Positions 26,385-35,258 are shown, counted from the first letter of the stretch. The stretch: 64,000 nucleotides of DNA from Psychrobacter sp. ANT_WB68 (GCF_008369115.1 NZ_VOAZ01000004.1:62001-126000), one strand, 5' to 3'. The notes: a model not told the origin generated them from the sequence alone. Numbers and translations are program-made.

Positions 26385-26774
26385 TTAAGCTTGCATCTCA
26401 TCACACGCTTTCAACCCAGCTTCTATAGCTTCACTCAAATCTGCACCCTTCTTGATGCTATAGGGCACATTAGGTTTCATATCATTACGCTTTAGAGCTT
26501 CAGCAGCGGCTTTATTCAAAGGCGTGCCAATAGATGAGTCTTCGATATGGCCTAGTGGCTCGAAATACACTTCAACACCGTTAGGGTAATAAACACAGGA
26601 TATCTCGCCTGATGTGGTGAAAGGATAGGGTGTCTTATGATCAACACTCCAAAACGCTTCATGCACCGTAATGTAACCAGAAACGAACTTAAGCCTTTCG
26701 TCTTGAGCGGGTGTGCATGCAGTTACAGATAGCAAAGCGGCCCCAATTAACCACATGGATATATCGATTCGCAT
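26385..26774 (-). CDS. DUF2511-like lipoprotein
   Basis: 129 residues with a lipoprotein signal peptide (LLSVTAC lipobox, Cys 20). The exported domain carries YPFTTSGEISC, TPLNKAAAEAL and a terminal LSEAIEAGLKACDE. The arrangement matches the protein encoded at 23587-23970 and fits DUF2511. The first ATG has an upstream AGGATAG; a second ATG six residues in would also keep the signal peptide. It sits just upstream of the three-gene operon in the same orientation, separated by 66 bases. Function unknown. Confidence 0.6.
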   Translation of the reverse strand: MRIDISMWLIGAALLSVTACTPAQDERLKFVSGYITVHEAFWSVDHKTPYPFTTSGEISCVYYPNGVEVYFEPLGHIEDSSIGTPLNKAAAEALKRNDMKPNVPYSIKKGADLSEAIEAGLKACDEMQA

Positions 26775-26852
26775 GGTACGCTATCCTATTCTTATCTTGA
26801 TCTAAGTTAGTATTTCTACACTTAAGCGCTTACTGAGCATGTTCGCATTTAG

Positions 26853-27023
26853 TTATCTCACCATATATAGCAAGCTTTTACCTTGTGCATCGCTAGCACT
26901 TTCAGAGAATAGTAGATTTTCAACTTTGAAATTACTAGCAAGTGAATTGTTAATCTTAGTGATGGCGGCATCAGTTGATAGAGCAAAGATAGATAGTGCT
27001 GCAGCTAGAACTAAATTATTCAT
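26853..27023 (-). CDS. Small exported protein, 56 aa
   Basis: Short minus-strand reading frame with a clear signal peptide (MNNLVLAAALSIFALSTDAA) and a mature part of about 36 residues (starting ITKINNSLASNF). Upstream ACAGGCTT is a weak Shine-Dalgarno. A plus-strand frame overlapping it is longer but lacks any protein-like feature. No family recognised. Same strand as the lipoprotein downstream. Confidence 0.45.
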   Translation of the reverse strand: MNNLVLAAALSIFALSTDAAITKINNSLASNFKVENLLFSESASDAQGKSLLYMVR

Positions 27024-27184
27024 AAGCCTGTTTTCTGAATATTCAAAAAATAAAATTTGAGAATATATTAAGAAACCCTATATTTGTTTATACTCGGAGT
27101 TACTATATACAAAACTGTAGTTTTTGAACACTAAATTATTTTTAGTAGATACCTTATACTTAGGTAAATATCATTATTTTTTTC

Positions 27185-27215
27185 AAAAAAAATAAGCCAC
27201 ATTTTGTGGCTTATT
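27185..27215 (-). terminator. Terminator downstream of alpA
   Basis: Perfect 10-base stem AATAAGCCAC / GTGGCTTATT with loop ATTTT. The run of A at 27185-27192 gives a T tract when read on the minus strand, just after the alpA stop. Confidence 0.85.
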
Positions 27216-27223
27216 TACTCTAT

Positions 27224-27484
27224 CTATTGGAACCTAGCTTCCATCTTATCTTCTAACCATTTTGCAATTTCACTCTCAACCCATGCTACTCGCCCTCGTG
27301 ATAGATTTACCTGACAAGGGAATGTTGAATCGTAGCGGTTAGATTTCTTATCTAGCATACTGTAAATCGTCGAATTACCAAGCCCAGTGTGATGTATGAC
27401 CTGCTTGCGCGATAACATGCGCGGTATATGTGATGTACTAGAAGCTGATAAGTTGTGTTGTATATTGTCGTTTAAGTTTTCCAT
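27224..27484 (-). CDS. AlpA-family transcriptional regulator / excisionase-like protein
   Basis: 86 residues with a MerR-like helix-turn-helix: PRMLSRKQVIHHTGLGNSTIY (split recognition helix) and the wing ending GRVAWVESEIAKWLEDK. This is the AlpA/phage excisionase pattern. AlpA proteins of P4-type islands control integrase expression or excision. Here it is the last gene of the minus-strand recombination module, flanked by terminators on both sides, so it has its own promoter. It could serve as the recombination directionality factor for the integrase at 33807-35171. Confidence 0.85.
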   Translation of the reverse strand: MENLNDNIQHNLSASSTSHIPRMLSRKQVIHHTGLGNSTIYSMLDKKSNRYDSTFPCQVNLSRGRVAWVESEIAKWLEDKMEARFQ

Positions 27485-27595
27485 GATTTGCTCCTTGTAA
27501 GTGAATGAGAGCGTTTCCTCTCATATACTTATCGAGTCCCATATTTTTTCACTCTATCCCATACAGTCCTATCGCTTCGCCTCTTTGAAGCAATG

Positions 27596-27628
27596 AAAAA
27601 AAGAGCTGAATCGATCAGCTCCTTTTTT
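27596..27628. terminator. Bidirectional terminator between metal-binding protein gene and alpA
   Basis: Stem GAGCTGA / TCAGCTC with 5-base loop, A7 on the left and T6 on the right, so it can work on either strand. Confidence 0.8.
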
Positions 27629-27653
27629 ATGCTCTGTATCTGCTTTGAATGCG

Positions 27654-28565
27654 TTAGCTTACTGCTGTAACACTTTGTTTTAGCCCTTGCTCAATACTGG
27701 TCACATTATGATTAGCTAACCTGTTTTTCACATGAGCCTGCTGATTACTACCGATACTCTCTGTGTCCACCGTATAGAATTCCTCAACAACATCAGATAA
27801 ATCATCGCCATCAATCTCAAAGCATGAGTTCACGTAGCCTTGTTTAGCTGCTACCTCTAACGCTGCCTGATCAAAGCCATGTTCACTCAGCTCGCTATCA
27901 ATTGCTTGCGCATCCTGTACCGCTTGCTTTAGTGTTACACCATCACGTAGCGTTAGATCCACAAAGTAAATTGGTGTGCGATAGCTTTGCGTAGTGCTTT
28001 TACCACGTAGGGTTAGCTGTAGTGGCAGACACGACAACTTATTGCCCGATATCGCAGCAAAGTAGCTTAAGCGTGCTGCTAGTGTGCGAATACTATTAAA
28101 GCCTGTGGTACGAAAGATAAACGTGCCAAGCTCATCGTCTTCAGACAGATTGGCGTACAGTCTGCCATAAGGCTTACAAGCACCGCCTTGTGCCAGTGGA
28201 CAGCGATCAGGCGACGGGCAAGGATGGCTTTCAACGCCTTTACTGGTTCGACGCTGACACTGCTCACCGTCGCCGACGCATAGTGGGCGTCCGGTTTGTC
28301 TATCAAATAGCGTGTACTCAGCTCGCAAATTAAGTTCAGGATCATTAAACAGCATGCGTACCGGTATTTGTCTGAGTTTGCCTTCATTATTTGCACGTAG
28401 CTTTTCATCTAGTGGATGATTGATCCAGCCGTCTTTATTCTGCACTTGGCTGGTAATAGTGAATTGGTCGTCCTTAGCAGGTAAACGCTTGCCATCTTTT
28501 TGGATGACACGTCCGATGCTGATGCGACCAAGAACTGGCGGGGTTATGGTGAGACCTTTAATCAT
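27654..28565 (-). CDS. Putative metal-binding protein of phage/ICE recombination modules
   Basis: 303 residues. It resembles the proteins annotated as hydrolase or metal-binding protein next to YqaJ and DUF932 genes in islands and ICEs. A cysteine cluster lies around residues 95-132 (CVGDGEQC, PCPSPDRCPL, GGAC), probably a zinc or iron-sulphur site. The flanking domain has many beta strands (IPVRMLFNDPELNLRAEYTL) and GLTITPPVLGRISIGRV at the N terminus. Neighbours suggest a role in homologous recombination or single-strand annealing; the reaction is unknown. Confidence 0.7.
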   Translation of the reverse strand: MIKGLTITPPVLGRISIGRVIQKDGKRLPAKDDQFTITSQVQNKDGWINHPLDEKLRANNEGKLRQIPVRMLFNDPELNLRAEYTLFDRQTGRPLCVGDGEQCQRRTSKGVESHPCPSPDRCPLAQGGACKPYGRLYANLSEDDELGTFIFRTTGFNSIRTLAARLSYFAAISGNKLSCLPLQLTLRGKSTTQSYRTPIYFVDLTLRDGVTLKQAVQDAQAIDSELSEHGFDQAALEVAAKQGYVNSCFEIDGDDLSDVVEEFYTVDTESIGSNQQAHVKNRLANHNVTSIEQGLKQSVTAVS

Positions 28566-28606
28566 GGCGATATTCCTTATGTATTTAGTAAAATGTGTTT
28601 AGCCAT

Positions 28607-28635
28607 AAAAAAAGCCCACCTATTACAGGTGGGCT
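28607..28635 (-). terminator. Terminator between yqaJ-like gene and metal-binding protein gene
   Basis: Perfect 9-base stem AGCCCACCT / AGGTGGGCT, loop of five bases. The A run at 28607-28613 is a T tract on the minus strand. Confidence 0.85.
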
Positions 28636-28693
28636 CGTTATGCGCTTAGTTTATTGACTAGATTGATTTGTTGGTGGTTGAGTGAATATTAGC

Positions 28694-29761
28694 TTAGCTG
28701 TCGTTAAGAATGACAAAGCGACGACTGCCTTGACGGATTTTACTAAACTGCTCAAGCAATTCAGGGTGCGCTTTGGTTAGCGCTTTGCTATCCAAGCCAA
28801 CACTGTCTTTCGAGCGCTTCCATGAAATAGCCCCTTTCTCGAATACCGCAATCTCATTGTCGGCAATTAACGTTTGTAGCTGATGCTTTACTTGATCATG
28901 ACGCTGCTCTAATTCTTGCATATAGTCACGGTAGCTAAGCAGTTGCTCAAACAGCTTATTAGCTCCGTCATCTTCACTCAGATCAACTTTGCTTGACGGC
29001 TCAGGGATTGGATAAAGCAGCTTTAAGGCGCGAGCTGCGGATTCAGAATGATCAGGCGTTGGCGGTGTATCGGTTTCTACGTATTCCCAGAACTGCCGCT
29101 CGTGCTCTATGATGGATTCAATTAGGCGCTCATCTCGCTCAACCTTAAATATCTTCGCTTCGTGTCCACAGATTAAGACGCAGATATGCGCAGCCTGTTT
29201 ACCAGTGACGGCTAGCTGATGCTGCACTTGGCAAGTCACATACAAAGGCACGCCATGCTTCCACAGCTTGGCACCATGTTCCCCTGCGGTTTTACACTCT
29301 AATATCTGCACCTCATCATTACCCGTGATTGCGTAATCTAAATTAGCCAGCATAAAGTGGGTGTCAGGATCAGGATGCTGCAAGATAGCGTTTACTCTAC
29401 GTACTTTATTGCCTGTGTGCTGTTGATAATATTTAGCGACCATGGGTTCTAACGTATTGCCCCAGTACAGGGGAGAATAGCCATCAATATTATCGTCTAG
29501 GTGTGAATGTAGACGACCGGTCTTGATCATCCACAGCTCCAGCATCGACAAGTACGGATGGATACCACAGGCAGCTGCTGCGTCAGAGCTACCAAGGCCT
29601 TGCTTGCGAACTTGTAGCCATTCCTCATGACTTAAATTTTTGGTATTGACCAGACGTTTTGCAGTGGTTGATTGAGCGGTGGTGATGGGCGCTTTCACCT
29701 TAACGGTTGCACGCTTGGTTTGTCTTAGCTGAGCGATATGCTTCAATGCGATTGTGTTCAT
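28694..29761 (-). CDS. YqaJ-type viral recombinase exonuclease
   Basis: 355 residues. The YqaJ (lambda exonuclease-like) domain spans about 45-230: EWLQVRKQGLGSSDAAAACG, then WGNTLEPMVAKYY, a catalytic Asp in MLANLDYAI, and ILECKTAG with the E-x-K pair of the PD-(D/E)XK core. A helical C-terminal extension follows. Such enzymes resect DNA ends for phage-type annealing recombination. It lies between a DUF932 gene and the metal-binding protein gene, a common trio in Proteobacterial islands. Confidence 0.88.
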   Translation of the reverse strand: MNTIALKHIAQLRQTKRATVKVKAPITTAQSTTAKRLVNTKNLSHEEWLQVRKQGLGSSDAAAACGIHPYLSMLELWMIKTGRLHSHLDDNIDGYSPLYWGNTLEPMVAKYYQQHTGNKVRRVNAILQHPDPDTHFMLANLDYAITGNDEVQILECKTAGEHGAKLWKHGVPLYVTCQVQHQLAVTGKQAAHICVLICGHEAKIFKVERDERLIESIIEHERQFWEYVETDTPPTPDHSESAARALKLLYPIPEPSSKVDLSEDDGANKLFEQLLSYRDYMQELEQRHDQVKHQLQTLIADNEIAVFEKGAISWKRSKDSVGLDSKALTKAHPELLEQFSKIRQGSRRFVILNDS

Positions 29762-29820
29762 GATGAACTCCTTCGTTAGATTTGTTATTGGTTAATACTA
29801 TTTATTAAAAAGATGGCATA

Positions 29821-29845
29821 AAAAAACCACGCTCAAGGGCATGGT
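29821..29845 (-). terminator. Terminator between DUF932 gene and yqaJ-like gene
   Basis: Stem ACCATGC / GCGTGGT (one mismatch) read on the minus strand, ending in a T run (A6 at 29821 and the bases before it on the plus strand). Confidence 0.65.
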
Positions 29846-29877
29846 CAATTTTGTTGTTGGGCTTTAAACGTGGCTGG

Positions 29878-30870
29878 TTAAGCAAGCATCAGTAATGACT
29901 CCTCTAAGCCCTTTTGCTTCAGCTTTGCCCCTGCACCGAACCATGCTGAGTTAAGACGGTTGTCGTTATTCATTGCTCGGCGTTCATGATCAACGTACTC
30001 AGTAATGCTACACAGCAAGCCGTAAGCAGTATCACGAGCCGCATCAAGATCGGCTCCACGACCTTGACCGTTAAACATCTGCATCACCTTATTCATGGCT
30101 TTTGCATTGGGAACCGCGTCTTTCTCCTTCTTGGCACTGTTAAATAAGATGATGTTATTATCCTGATCGTTAAATACTCGGCTGAGATAATTAGCCGCTT
30201 CAGCTTGGGTCACACGGCGCTCTGATAGCTGCTTCATCTCATAAGAGTGCTCATCCCACTGCTTAACCGATACGCCCAATTGCTGCTTCACTTTATCGGC
30301 ATCAAACGAGGTGGAATGCGGTACTTTCACCACGCCTCCTGAACCGTCTGCTAAGCTAATTGCTAAAGTGTTATTGCAGACCACACGGATCGATGTGAAT
30401 TGTGCTGTGGTCGCTAGAGTGCCGTCGCAAGCCGTTGCAAGTAACAGATAGCCATTACTGACATCTTTGCCCTTAAGCGTTGCTGACTGGCCTGTACGGG
30501 CTAATGCCCATAGCTTACGACCACCCTTCAATACCCCAGCAGTCTCAAGCTCAAAGTCAGACTGTTCCGTAAGATCACGATAGAATTCTAGGATCTCACG
30601 CGGCTGTACTTCTTGATAGCGCTGACTAACGACCGATAACGGCTCAAAGTTATCAGAGCGGTATAAAACCTTCTGCTCAGCAAAGGGCAGAATCAGATTA
30701 TGCCCTTTATCGTTATTTGCCATGTAACTGACATCCGATGATTCAATACGCCAATCAAGCCCTGCCTGTTTAGCCCATACTTCTAGTGGCTGCTTTGGTG
30801 ACAGCTCATTACCCAAGCCATGCCAAGGGGTTTCGCCAACGTATGCCATTGATTCGATTAAATGTGCCAT
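29878..30870 (-). CDS. DUF932 domain protein (phage/plasmid-like)
   Basis: 330 residues with the DUF932 pattern: ETPWHGLGN at the N terminus, then the repeated SLADGSG / VVKVPHSTSF region and a helical C-terminal part. DUF932 proteins are abundant in plasmids, phages and islands; no activity is established, though association with recombination or replication modules is regular. I use the ATG at 30870 because AAGGA lies 9 bases ahead of it; an ATG six codons upstream lacks this. It lies 37 bases after the zinc-ribbon gene. Confidence 0.85.
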   Translation of the reverse strand: MAHLIESMAYVGETPWHGLGNELSPKQPLEVWAKQAGLDWRIESSDVSYMANNDKGHNLILPFAEQKVLYRSDNFEPLSVVSQRYQEVQPREILEFYRDLTEQSDFELETAGVLKGGRKLWALARTGQSATLKGKDVSNGYLLLATACDGTLATTAQFTSIRVVCNNTLAISLADGSGGVVKVPHSTSFDADKVKQQLGVSVKQWDEHSYEMKQLSERRVTQAEAANYLSRVFNDQDNNIILFNSAKKEKDAVPNAKAMNKVMQMFNGQGRGADLDAARDTAYGLLCSITEYVDHERRAMNNDNRLNSAWFGAGAKLKQKGLEESLLMLA

Positions 30871-30907
30871 GATTATATTCCTTTTCATTATTGAGTTAGT
30901 TGGTTAA

Positions 30908-31180
30908 TTAATTAAAAATGTGAGAACAATTACTACAGCAATACTGCTGATTGACCAGCATTGATAAAGTGTTATTTGATTGAGTGAGCTGGACAACGGT
31001 TGCTAAAGCAGTCCCTGCAATAACGCCTATCACTGGATGAAATTTAAGTGATTTACACAGACTGACGCTAAGACCGACTAACACCGTGGGGGATAACATC
31101 TCTTCGATAAGATTGCTGCTAGTAACATTGCTCAGCTCGTAGACAGCAGATGAGTGGCAATGTGGACAGATGGATTTCAT
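30908..31180 (-). CDS. Small zinc-ribbon membrane protein
   Basis: 90 residues. An N-terminal CPHC pair and a C-terminal CCSNC pair frame a hydrophobic middle with two possible membrane helices (about 28-45 and 48-65). The Cys pairs could form one zinc ribbon when both ends meet at the same membrane face. The start at 31180 is set by AGGAG six bases upstream; the longer in-frame reading adds 13 residues with no ribosome site. Function unknown. Probably cotranscribed with the DUF932 gene. Confidence 0.6.
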   Translation of the reverse strand: MKSICPHCHSSAVYELSNVTSSNLIEEMLSPTVLVGLSVSLCKSLKFHPVIGVIAGTALATVVQLTQSNNTLSMLVNQQYCCSNCSHIFN

Positions 31181-31204
31181 AAGGGCTCCTATTATTCTGG
31201 GCAT

Positions 31205-31233
31205 AAAAAAGGCCTGCACTAGGCAGACCTTTA
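31205..31233 (-). terminator. Terminator downstream of the inovirus-Gp2-like gene
   Basis: Stem AAGGTCTGCC / GGCAGGCCTT-like (one mismatch) read on the minus strand and ending in T6. Confidence 0.65.
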
Positions 31234-31299
31234 TTGGTTGGATGAGGCGTTGTAATAACTACGAATGCACTATCTCATTACAGTAATATACATTTGAAA

Positions 31300-32220
31300 T
31301 TATTTTGTTATGGGTGGTAGTCCTCGGCGTTTTGTATTGCGGTACGTACCATGTCCAAAGGTACGCATGCCAGGCAATTTGGCTTTTAATCTTTGTTCAT
31401 ACTTGTCTTTTTTAGTAGTTAAGTAGCTTAGCGTTTTAATAGCATTTTGGACTTCAGTTTCATTTTTACGATGAATACGTCCAACTCCTCTTATTTCTAA
31501 TCTTTCGAACCTATTGACGTAATTTTTATCGTTACAATTAAAGTAATGTCCTTGCCCGTCAATGAAGGACATCCATTTTTCTCCAACCATTTCCCCAAAG
31601 GCCTCACCTTCTTCGTGCTTTTCTCCGTTATATGCTAGAAGCAGATGACAATGTAAGCCACAGCTTCCCTGGTATCCTTGTTCAAACGACCACGCATAAC
31701 CTTCCAATCCTTTAAAGCACCCTTTCTTATTACTCATATGCTGTTTAAACCTTGTCATATAGTAATCAAAAGAATCAATGCCATCCCCGTCTTGATAGTC
31801 CACACGATAGTGTAAATCAACTCTCACAAATAAAAGCCGGGCATAGTGATCAATTAGTTCGTTTAAATATGTATTTAAAGATTTTGTTATTCTTTTCTCT
31901 TCCAATACAAATTTTTTTCTACTTTGAAGGTATTCAGGTAAATATTTTTTTATTTTATAAATGAATCGGTCAACGGATTCAGAATCCCATTCTGTCTCTG
32001 AAGAAGAATATTCAGTATCGGATATCCCGCAAGTATCGATAAACCATTTCACAGTCTCCGTGTAAGTTAGCCTGTGATCATAATAACACTTCATTTCTGG
32101 ATATAAATTATTTAATACTAGTGCTGTTTCGTCAGCATTCATATTATCGTTTAGTATACGGTCAATGAATACATCAATTTCTGTTAGTAGTTGATTGAAA
32201 GATAGAGTGTAATACTGCAT
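31300..32220 (-). CDS. Inovirus-Gp2-type (YagK/YfjJ) protein, putative replication initiator
   Basis: 306 residues. The C-terminal half has the HUH-like GLHCHLLLAYNG motif near residue 190, a downstream SYLTTKKDKYEQ tyrosine region and the terminal RTFGHGTYRNTKRRGLPP signature found in YagK/YfjJ and inovirus Gp2 proteins. These are thought to start rolling-circle replication of filamentous phages or island circles, although most members are untested. The N-terminal 100 residues are acidic and variable. A small inverted repeat AGTAT/ATACT lies at 32237-32252 just ahead of the gene. Confidence 0.78.
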   Translation of the reverse strand: MQYYTLSFNQLLTEIDVFIDRILNDNMNADETALVLNNLYPEMKCYYDHRLTYTETVKWFIDTCGISDTEYSSSETEWDSESVDRFIYKIKKYLPEYLQSRKKFVLEEKRITKSLNTYLNELIDHYARLLFVRVDLHYRVDYQDGDGIDSFDYYMTRFKQHMSNKKGCFKGLEGYAWSFEQGYQGSCGLHCHLLLAYNGEKHEEGEAFGEMVGEKWMSFIDGQGHYFNCNDKNYVNRFERLEIRGVGRIHRKNETEVQNAIKTLSYLTTKKDKYEQRLKAKLPGMRTFGHGTYRNTKRRGLPPITK

Positions 32221-32721
32221 TTTATTTCTCCTGTAAAGTATAGTTTCATACTGTGAAGGAGGCGCGTTTTATTTTAGGATGTTAGATCAACTATTGATTC
32301 TGATAATTGTAATACTGAAGTAGTGTATTAATAGATAATATATATACCCTGCTAAGAGAATTACGAAGCATTCGGAAGTATTCTTTCATTTGTAACATGT
32401 GGATACGAGTAGGACAGGGAAAGAAACAAAGTATATCGAAAATAGAGTTAAGTCATATAGGTCTCTAAAATATACATTTCGTTGTAAATAAGAAATCCAT
32501 ACCTAGTTATGCGATCTCATATGTATAATTATCTAAAAAATGGGTTGTATGGCTTAATTATATTGGTATTAGTAGAGAAAGATAGTACGTTTTTACTATG
32601 ATTTATTTTATATATATTATTTAATACTGGTCATTATGCTATGTAATATTTGTTTTTTAGTTTAAATAACTATGGAAATACTATATATTCTCGTAAGTTA
32701 TTATTGTCTAAGTAGAGCCTG
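32221..32721. other. AT-rich gap between divergent Gp2-like and 333-aa genes
   Basis: About 500 bases with no ORF, very AT-rich. It must hold the promoters of two divergent genes and is the most likely place for a replication origin of the excised element if the Gp2-like protein is an initiator. Apart from the inverted repeat at 32237-32252 I see no iteron array. Confidence 0.4.
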
Positions 32722-33723
32722 ATGAGCAAATTACAGAATAGAGTCACATTAAGTGATGGATATTTAAGAGGTAGAAATCTAGAAAGATGTAGTGAGGTTT
32801 TAAACTGTATGACAGTTTCTGACGTTAGGGTTCTGTTATATATCGAGGATTACTTATATAACAATAAAGGTAATTATATTTTTTACGAGAAAGACGATTT
32901 ATATAATTTACTTTTAAAGAAGATTAACAGGAATAAGTTTAGTAAAGACATTGGAGTTGATTTGTTAATTGAAAAAAAAGCTACTCATACTATTCCTTTA
33001 AGTTTTTTTTATTGGGCTTTAAATGATTTAAGATCAGCATTATATTTGGGAAAGAAAATACTAGATTCAGGCATCCCTATGCCAGCTCTGGATAAAAAGG
33101 GCTATTTAGATTTAATTCAATTGATAGTTAGAGTTAGCCGTATTAATAGAAGTAATATGGGTATTTTTAGTTTTTCCCCGATACTAATTAATAGAACAGA
33201 AAATATTGAATCTATTTTAGATGTCATTTGTCTTTTTAAGAAACTATATTTAGAACAAAGAATTAAAAGTAAATCTGTCAAATGGATAGATAAAAGTAAT
33301 GACTGTCAGATAGATTTTTTATTTGATTATCTAATAGATTGTAATAAAATGATTGTATCAGAGGCTTTTATTCCTGCTAACTCCGAAGAAAAATATGCGC
33401 AAGTTTTAGCATCCATTGATTGCTTACCTGATTTATCGAGTGAAGAATGCTATATCTATCCTTCAATAAAAAAAGGTGGTAAATGGGAAGAGAAAAACGT
33501 AAATAACGTAAGAGATTATTATTTGAATAGTATGAAAAATGCTTGGAACGGTAGAGTTCATCGCAAAGTTAAAGTCGTAGAAAAAAGCGAGTGTCAGGTA
33601 AATATAACTAAAGGAAATTTCGTTAAGCTAAGTGCGCTCTCTGAGCTTTATGGTACATCACCAAATAAGCTCATCAATGAATGGATAGCAAAAGAGCACA
33701 AAGAGCTAGATAAGGATAATTGA
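32722..33723 (+). CDS. Hypothetical AT-rich gene, 333 aa
   Basis: Not recognised. A lysine- and asparagine-rich, largely helical protein from a gene clearly more AT-rich than its neighbours, suggesting separate origin. The C-terminal 40 residues (FVKLSALSELYGTSPNKLINEWI) look like a ribbon-helix-helix or short helix-turn-helix DNA-binding tail. It is the only plus-strand gene among the recombination module and faces the integrase gene convergently. It could be a repressor or replication factor of the element; this is speculation. Confidence 0.6.
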   Translation: MSKLQNRVTLSDGYLRGRNLERCSEVLNCMTVSDVRVLLYIEDYLYNNKGNYIFYEKDDLYNLLLKKINRNKFSKDIGVDLLIEKKATHTIPLSFFYWALNDLRSALYLGKKILDSGIPMPALDKKGYLDLIQLIVRVSRINRSNMGIFSFSPILINRTENIESILDVICLFKKLYLEQRIKSKSVKWIDKSNDCQIDFLFDYLIDCNKMIVSEAFIPANSEEKYAQVLASIDCLPDLSSEECYIYPSIKKGGKWEEKNVNNVRDYYLNSMKNAWNGRVHRKVKVVEKSECQVNITKGNFVKLSALSELYGTSPNKLINEWIAKEHKELDKDN

Positions 33724-33806
33724 TCTAATCTATTTTATAATTTACAGTTATAGCGCAGAGACAGATATGGCATTGCTTATGTAGCACACGATCAACATAA
33801 CGATAT

Positions 33807-35171
33807 TCATTGGACTGTGCGAGCTAGCCGTTGTATATCTTCAGAACTAAGTCCTTTCTTTATCAAGGCCTTTATCAAGGTATCGCTATCCATGTCTGAT
33901 AGTGTTGTTTTAGCCTTTTCAGTAAGTGATTTTTCAATCTGTTTACGGGCTGTCTGGAAGTCTACAACTTCGCCTTTGTCTCTAAGCAAATCTAAAAAAT
34001 CAGCCCAAACCTGCATGATCTTACGGCGCTCTTCTAAGTGCTGCGCGTGGTTATAAACTGCGCGAATACTGCTTTTTTTATCATGCGCCATCTGCTTTTC
34101 GATTGCATCGCCCATGTAGCCAAGCTCGTTTAAGTTAGTTGAGGCGATGTGACGAAAGCCATGCCCAGTCTGTTTACCGCCATATCCAAGGATGTCTAGA
34201 GCATTATTAACAAACTCTTCACTATAAGGCTGGTGCATACCAGTATGATAAAACACGTATTCGTATCGTCCGGTGATGGGTTGCATTTCTTCCAAAACTG
34301 CCAGCATTTGATCTGATAAAGGAACAACGTGCTTACGCGCAATCTTAAGATTATCGATATCGACACGCCATAGACGGTTAGGGAAGTCGATATGCTTCCA
34401 TTTCATCATTCTGAGTTCGATAGTACGACAAAAAGAATACGCTAGAAATTTCATACCCAATCGAGTTTGATCATGACCATGATAGCTTTCAATGTCTTGT
34501 AAGAGCTTAGGTAACTCACTGAGCTCAACGTGTTTCATGTGCTTAGTCTTCGCTTTTGGATATAGCTCTTTAAGTCCATCTGTATGATTTACTTCGATTA
34601 GGCGCTCTCTCATAGCTCTTCTAAGAATGTTTCCAACGAGATCAATAGTGCGTCTGGTTACTTCTCGTGGTGATGTGCCTTCATTATTAGTCCTACTTTC
34701 AATGTCATCTGCCATTAATTTACAGTCTTCGAACGATACGTCTTTTAAAGCAATGCCTTCAAAGCTAGGTATAACGTCTTTGTACATGCGATTATAGTCC
34801 TGCTGATAGGTGCGAGGCTTTACGTTGCGCTCACGCTCCTCTAGCCATTCAAGCGCATAATCATTGAACATTTTGGCTTGCTCATTCGTAAGCTTGTCTT
34901 GACGCTTCTTATTCTTTGGATTGATTCCATTAGCTACTAAAGCTTTAATGTCAGCGTTAGCTATTCTTGCTTCTGCCAAACCCATTTTTGGGTATGTACC
35001 TAAAGTAGTTTTCTGCTGCTTACCATCAAAGCGATAAGCGCTTACCCATGTTCGCGTTCCTGAGCTACGTACCAGTAATTGCAAACCTTGCTGATCACTA
35101 TATTTGTCTGGACGAGAAGGGGTGCATTTATCAGTTGGCTTAAGCTTACGAATTTTGGCATCACTTAACAT
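33807..35171 (-). CDS. int: Tyrosine-type site-specific integrase (P4 family, DUF4102 arm domain)
   Basis: 454 residues. The N-terminal arm-binding domain shows KYSDQQGLQLLV..GTRTWVSAYR..TLGTYPKMGLAEAR. A core-binding helical domain and a catalytic domain follow with Arg in CRTIELRMMKW, the HGFRH box and the nucleophile Tyr in RAVYNHA. P4-type integrases insert elements at tRNA 3' ends; this gene starts 284 bases from tRNA-Ser(GGA). A TAGACCAGC motif, one base off the putative arm site, lies directly before its ATG, suggesting self-repression. The enzyme looks intact. Confidence 0.95.
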   Translation of the reverse strand: MLSDAKIRKLKPTDKCTPSRPDKYSDQQGLQLLVRSSGTRTWVSAYRFDGKQQKTTLGTYPKMGLAEARIANADIKALVANGINPKNKKRQDKLTNEQAKMFNDYALEWLEERERNVKPRTYQQDYNRMYKDVIPSFEGIALKDVSFEDCKLMADDIESRTNNEGTSPREVTRRTIDLVGNILRRAMRERLIEVNHTDGLKELYPKAKTKHMKHVELSELPKLLQDIESYHGHDQTRLGMKFLAYSFCRTIELRMMKWKHIDFPNRLWRVDIDNLKIARKHVVPLSDQMLAVLEEMQPITGRYEYVFYHTGMHQPYSEEFVNNALDILGYGGKQTGHGFRHIASTNLNELGYMGDAIEKQMAHDKKSSIRAVYNHAQHLEERRKIMQVWADFLDLLRDKGEVVDFQTARKQIEKSLTEKAKTTLSDMDSDTLIKALIKKGLSSEDIQRLARTVQ

Positions 35172-35180
35172 GCTGGTCTA
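35172..35180 (-). promoter_or_regulatory. TAGACCAGC motif abutting the integrase start
   Basis: One-mismatch copy (read on the minus strand) of the TAGACCAAC repeat found at both element ends. It lies immediately upstream of the int ATG, where bound integrase would block translation initiation or transcription. Confidence 0.4.
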
Positions 35181-35258
35181 TTCCTTGTACCTACAAGCTA
35201 TATGTTTAAAGCCTAGAGACGATTATGTTGTTCTAAGGCGTATAAATCTAGATAGAAT

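Noticed and set aside
26839..27060. Plus-strand reading frame of 73 codons
   Set aside because: No ribosome site and no protein-like features. The opposite strand in the same place encodes a short protein with a good signal peptide, which explains the open frame.
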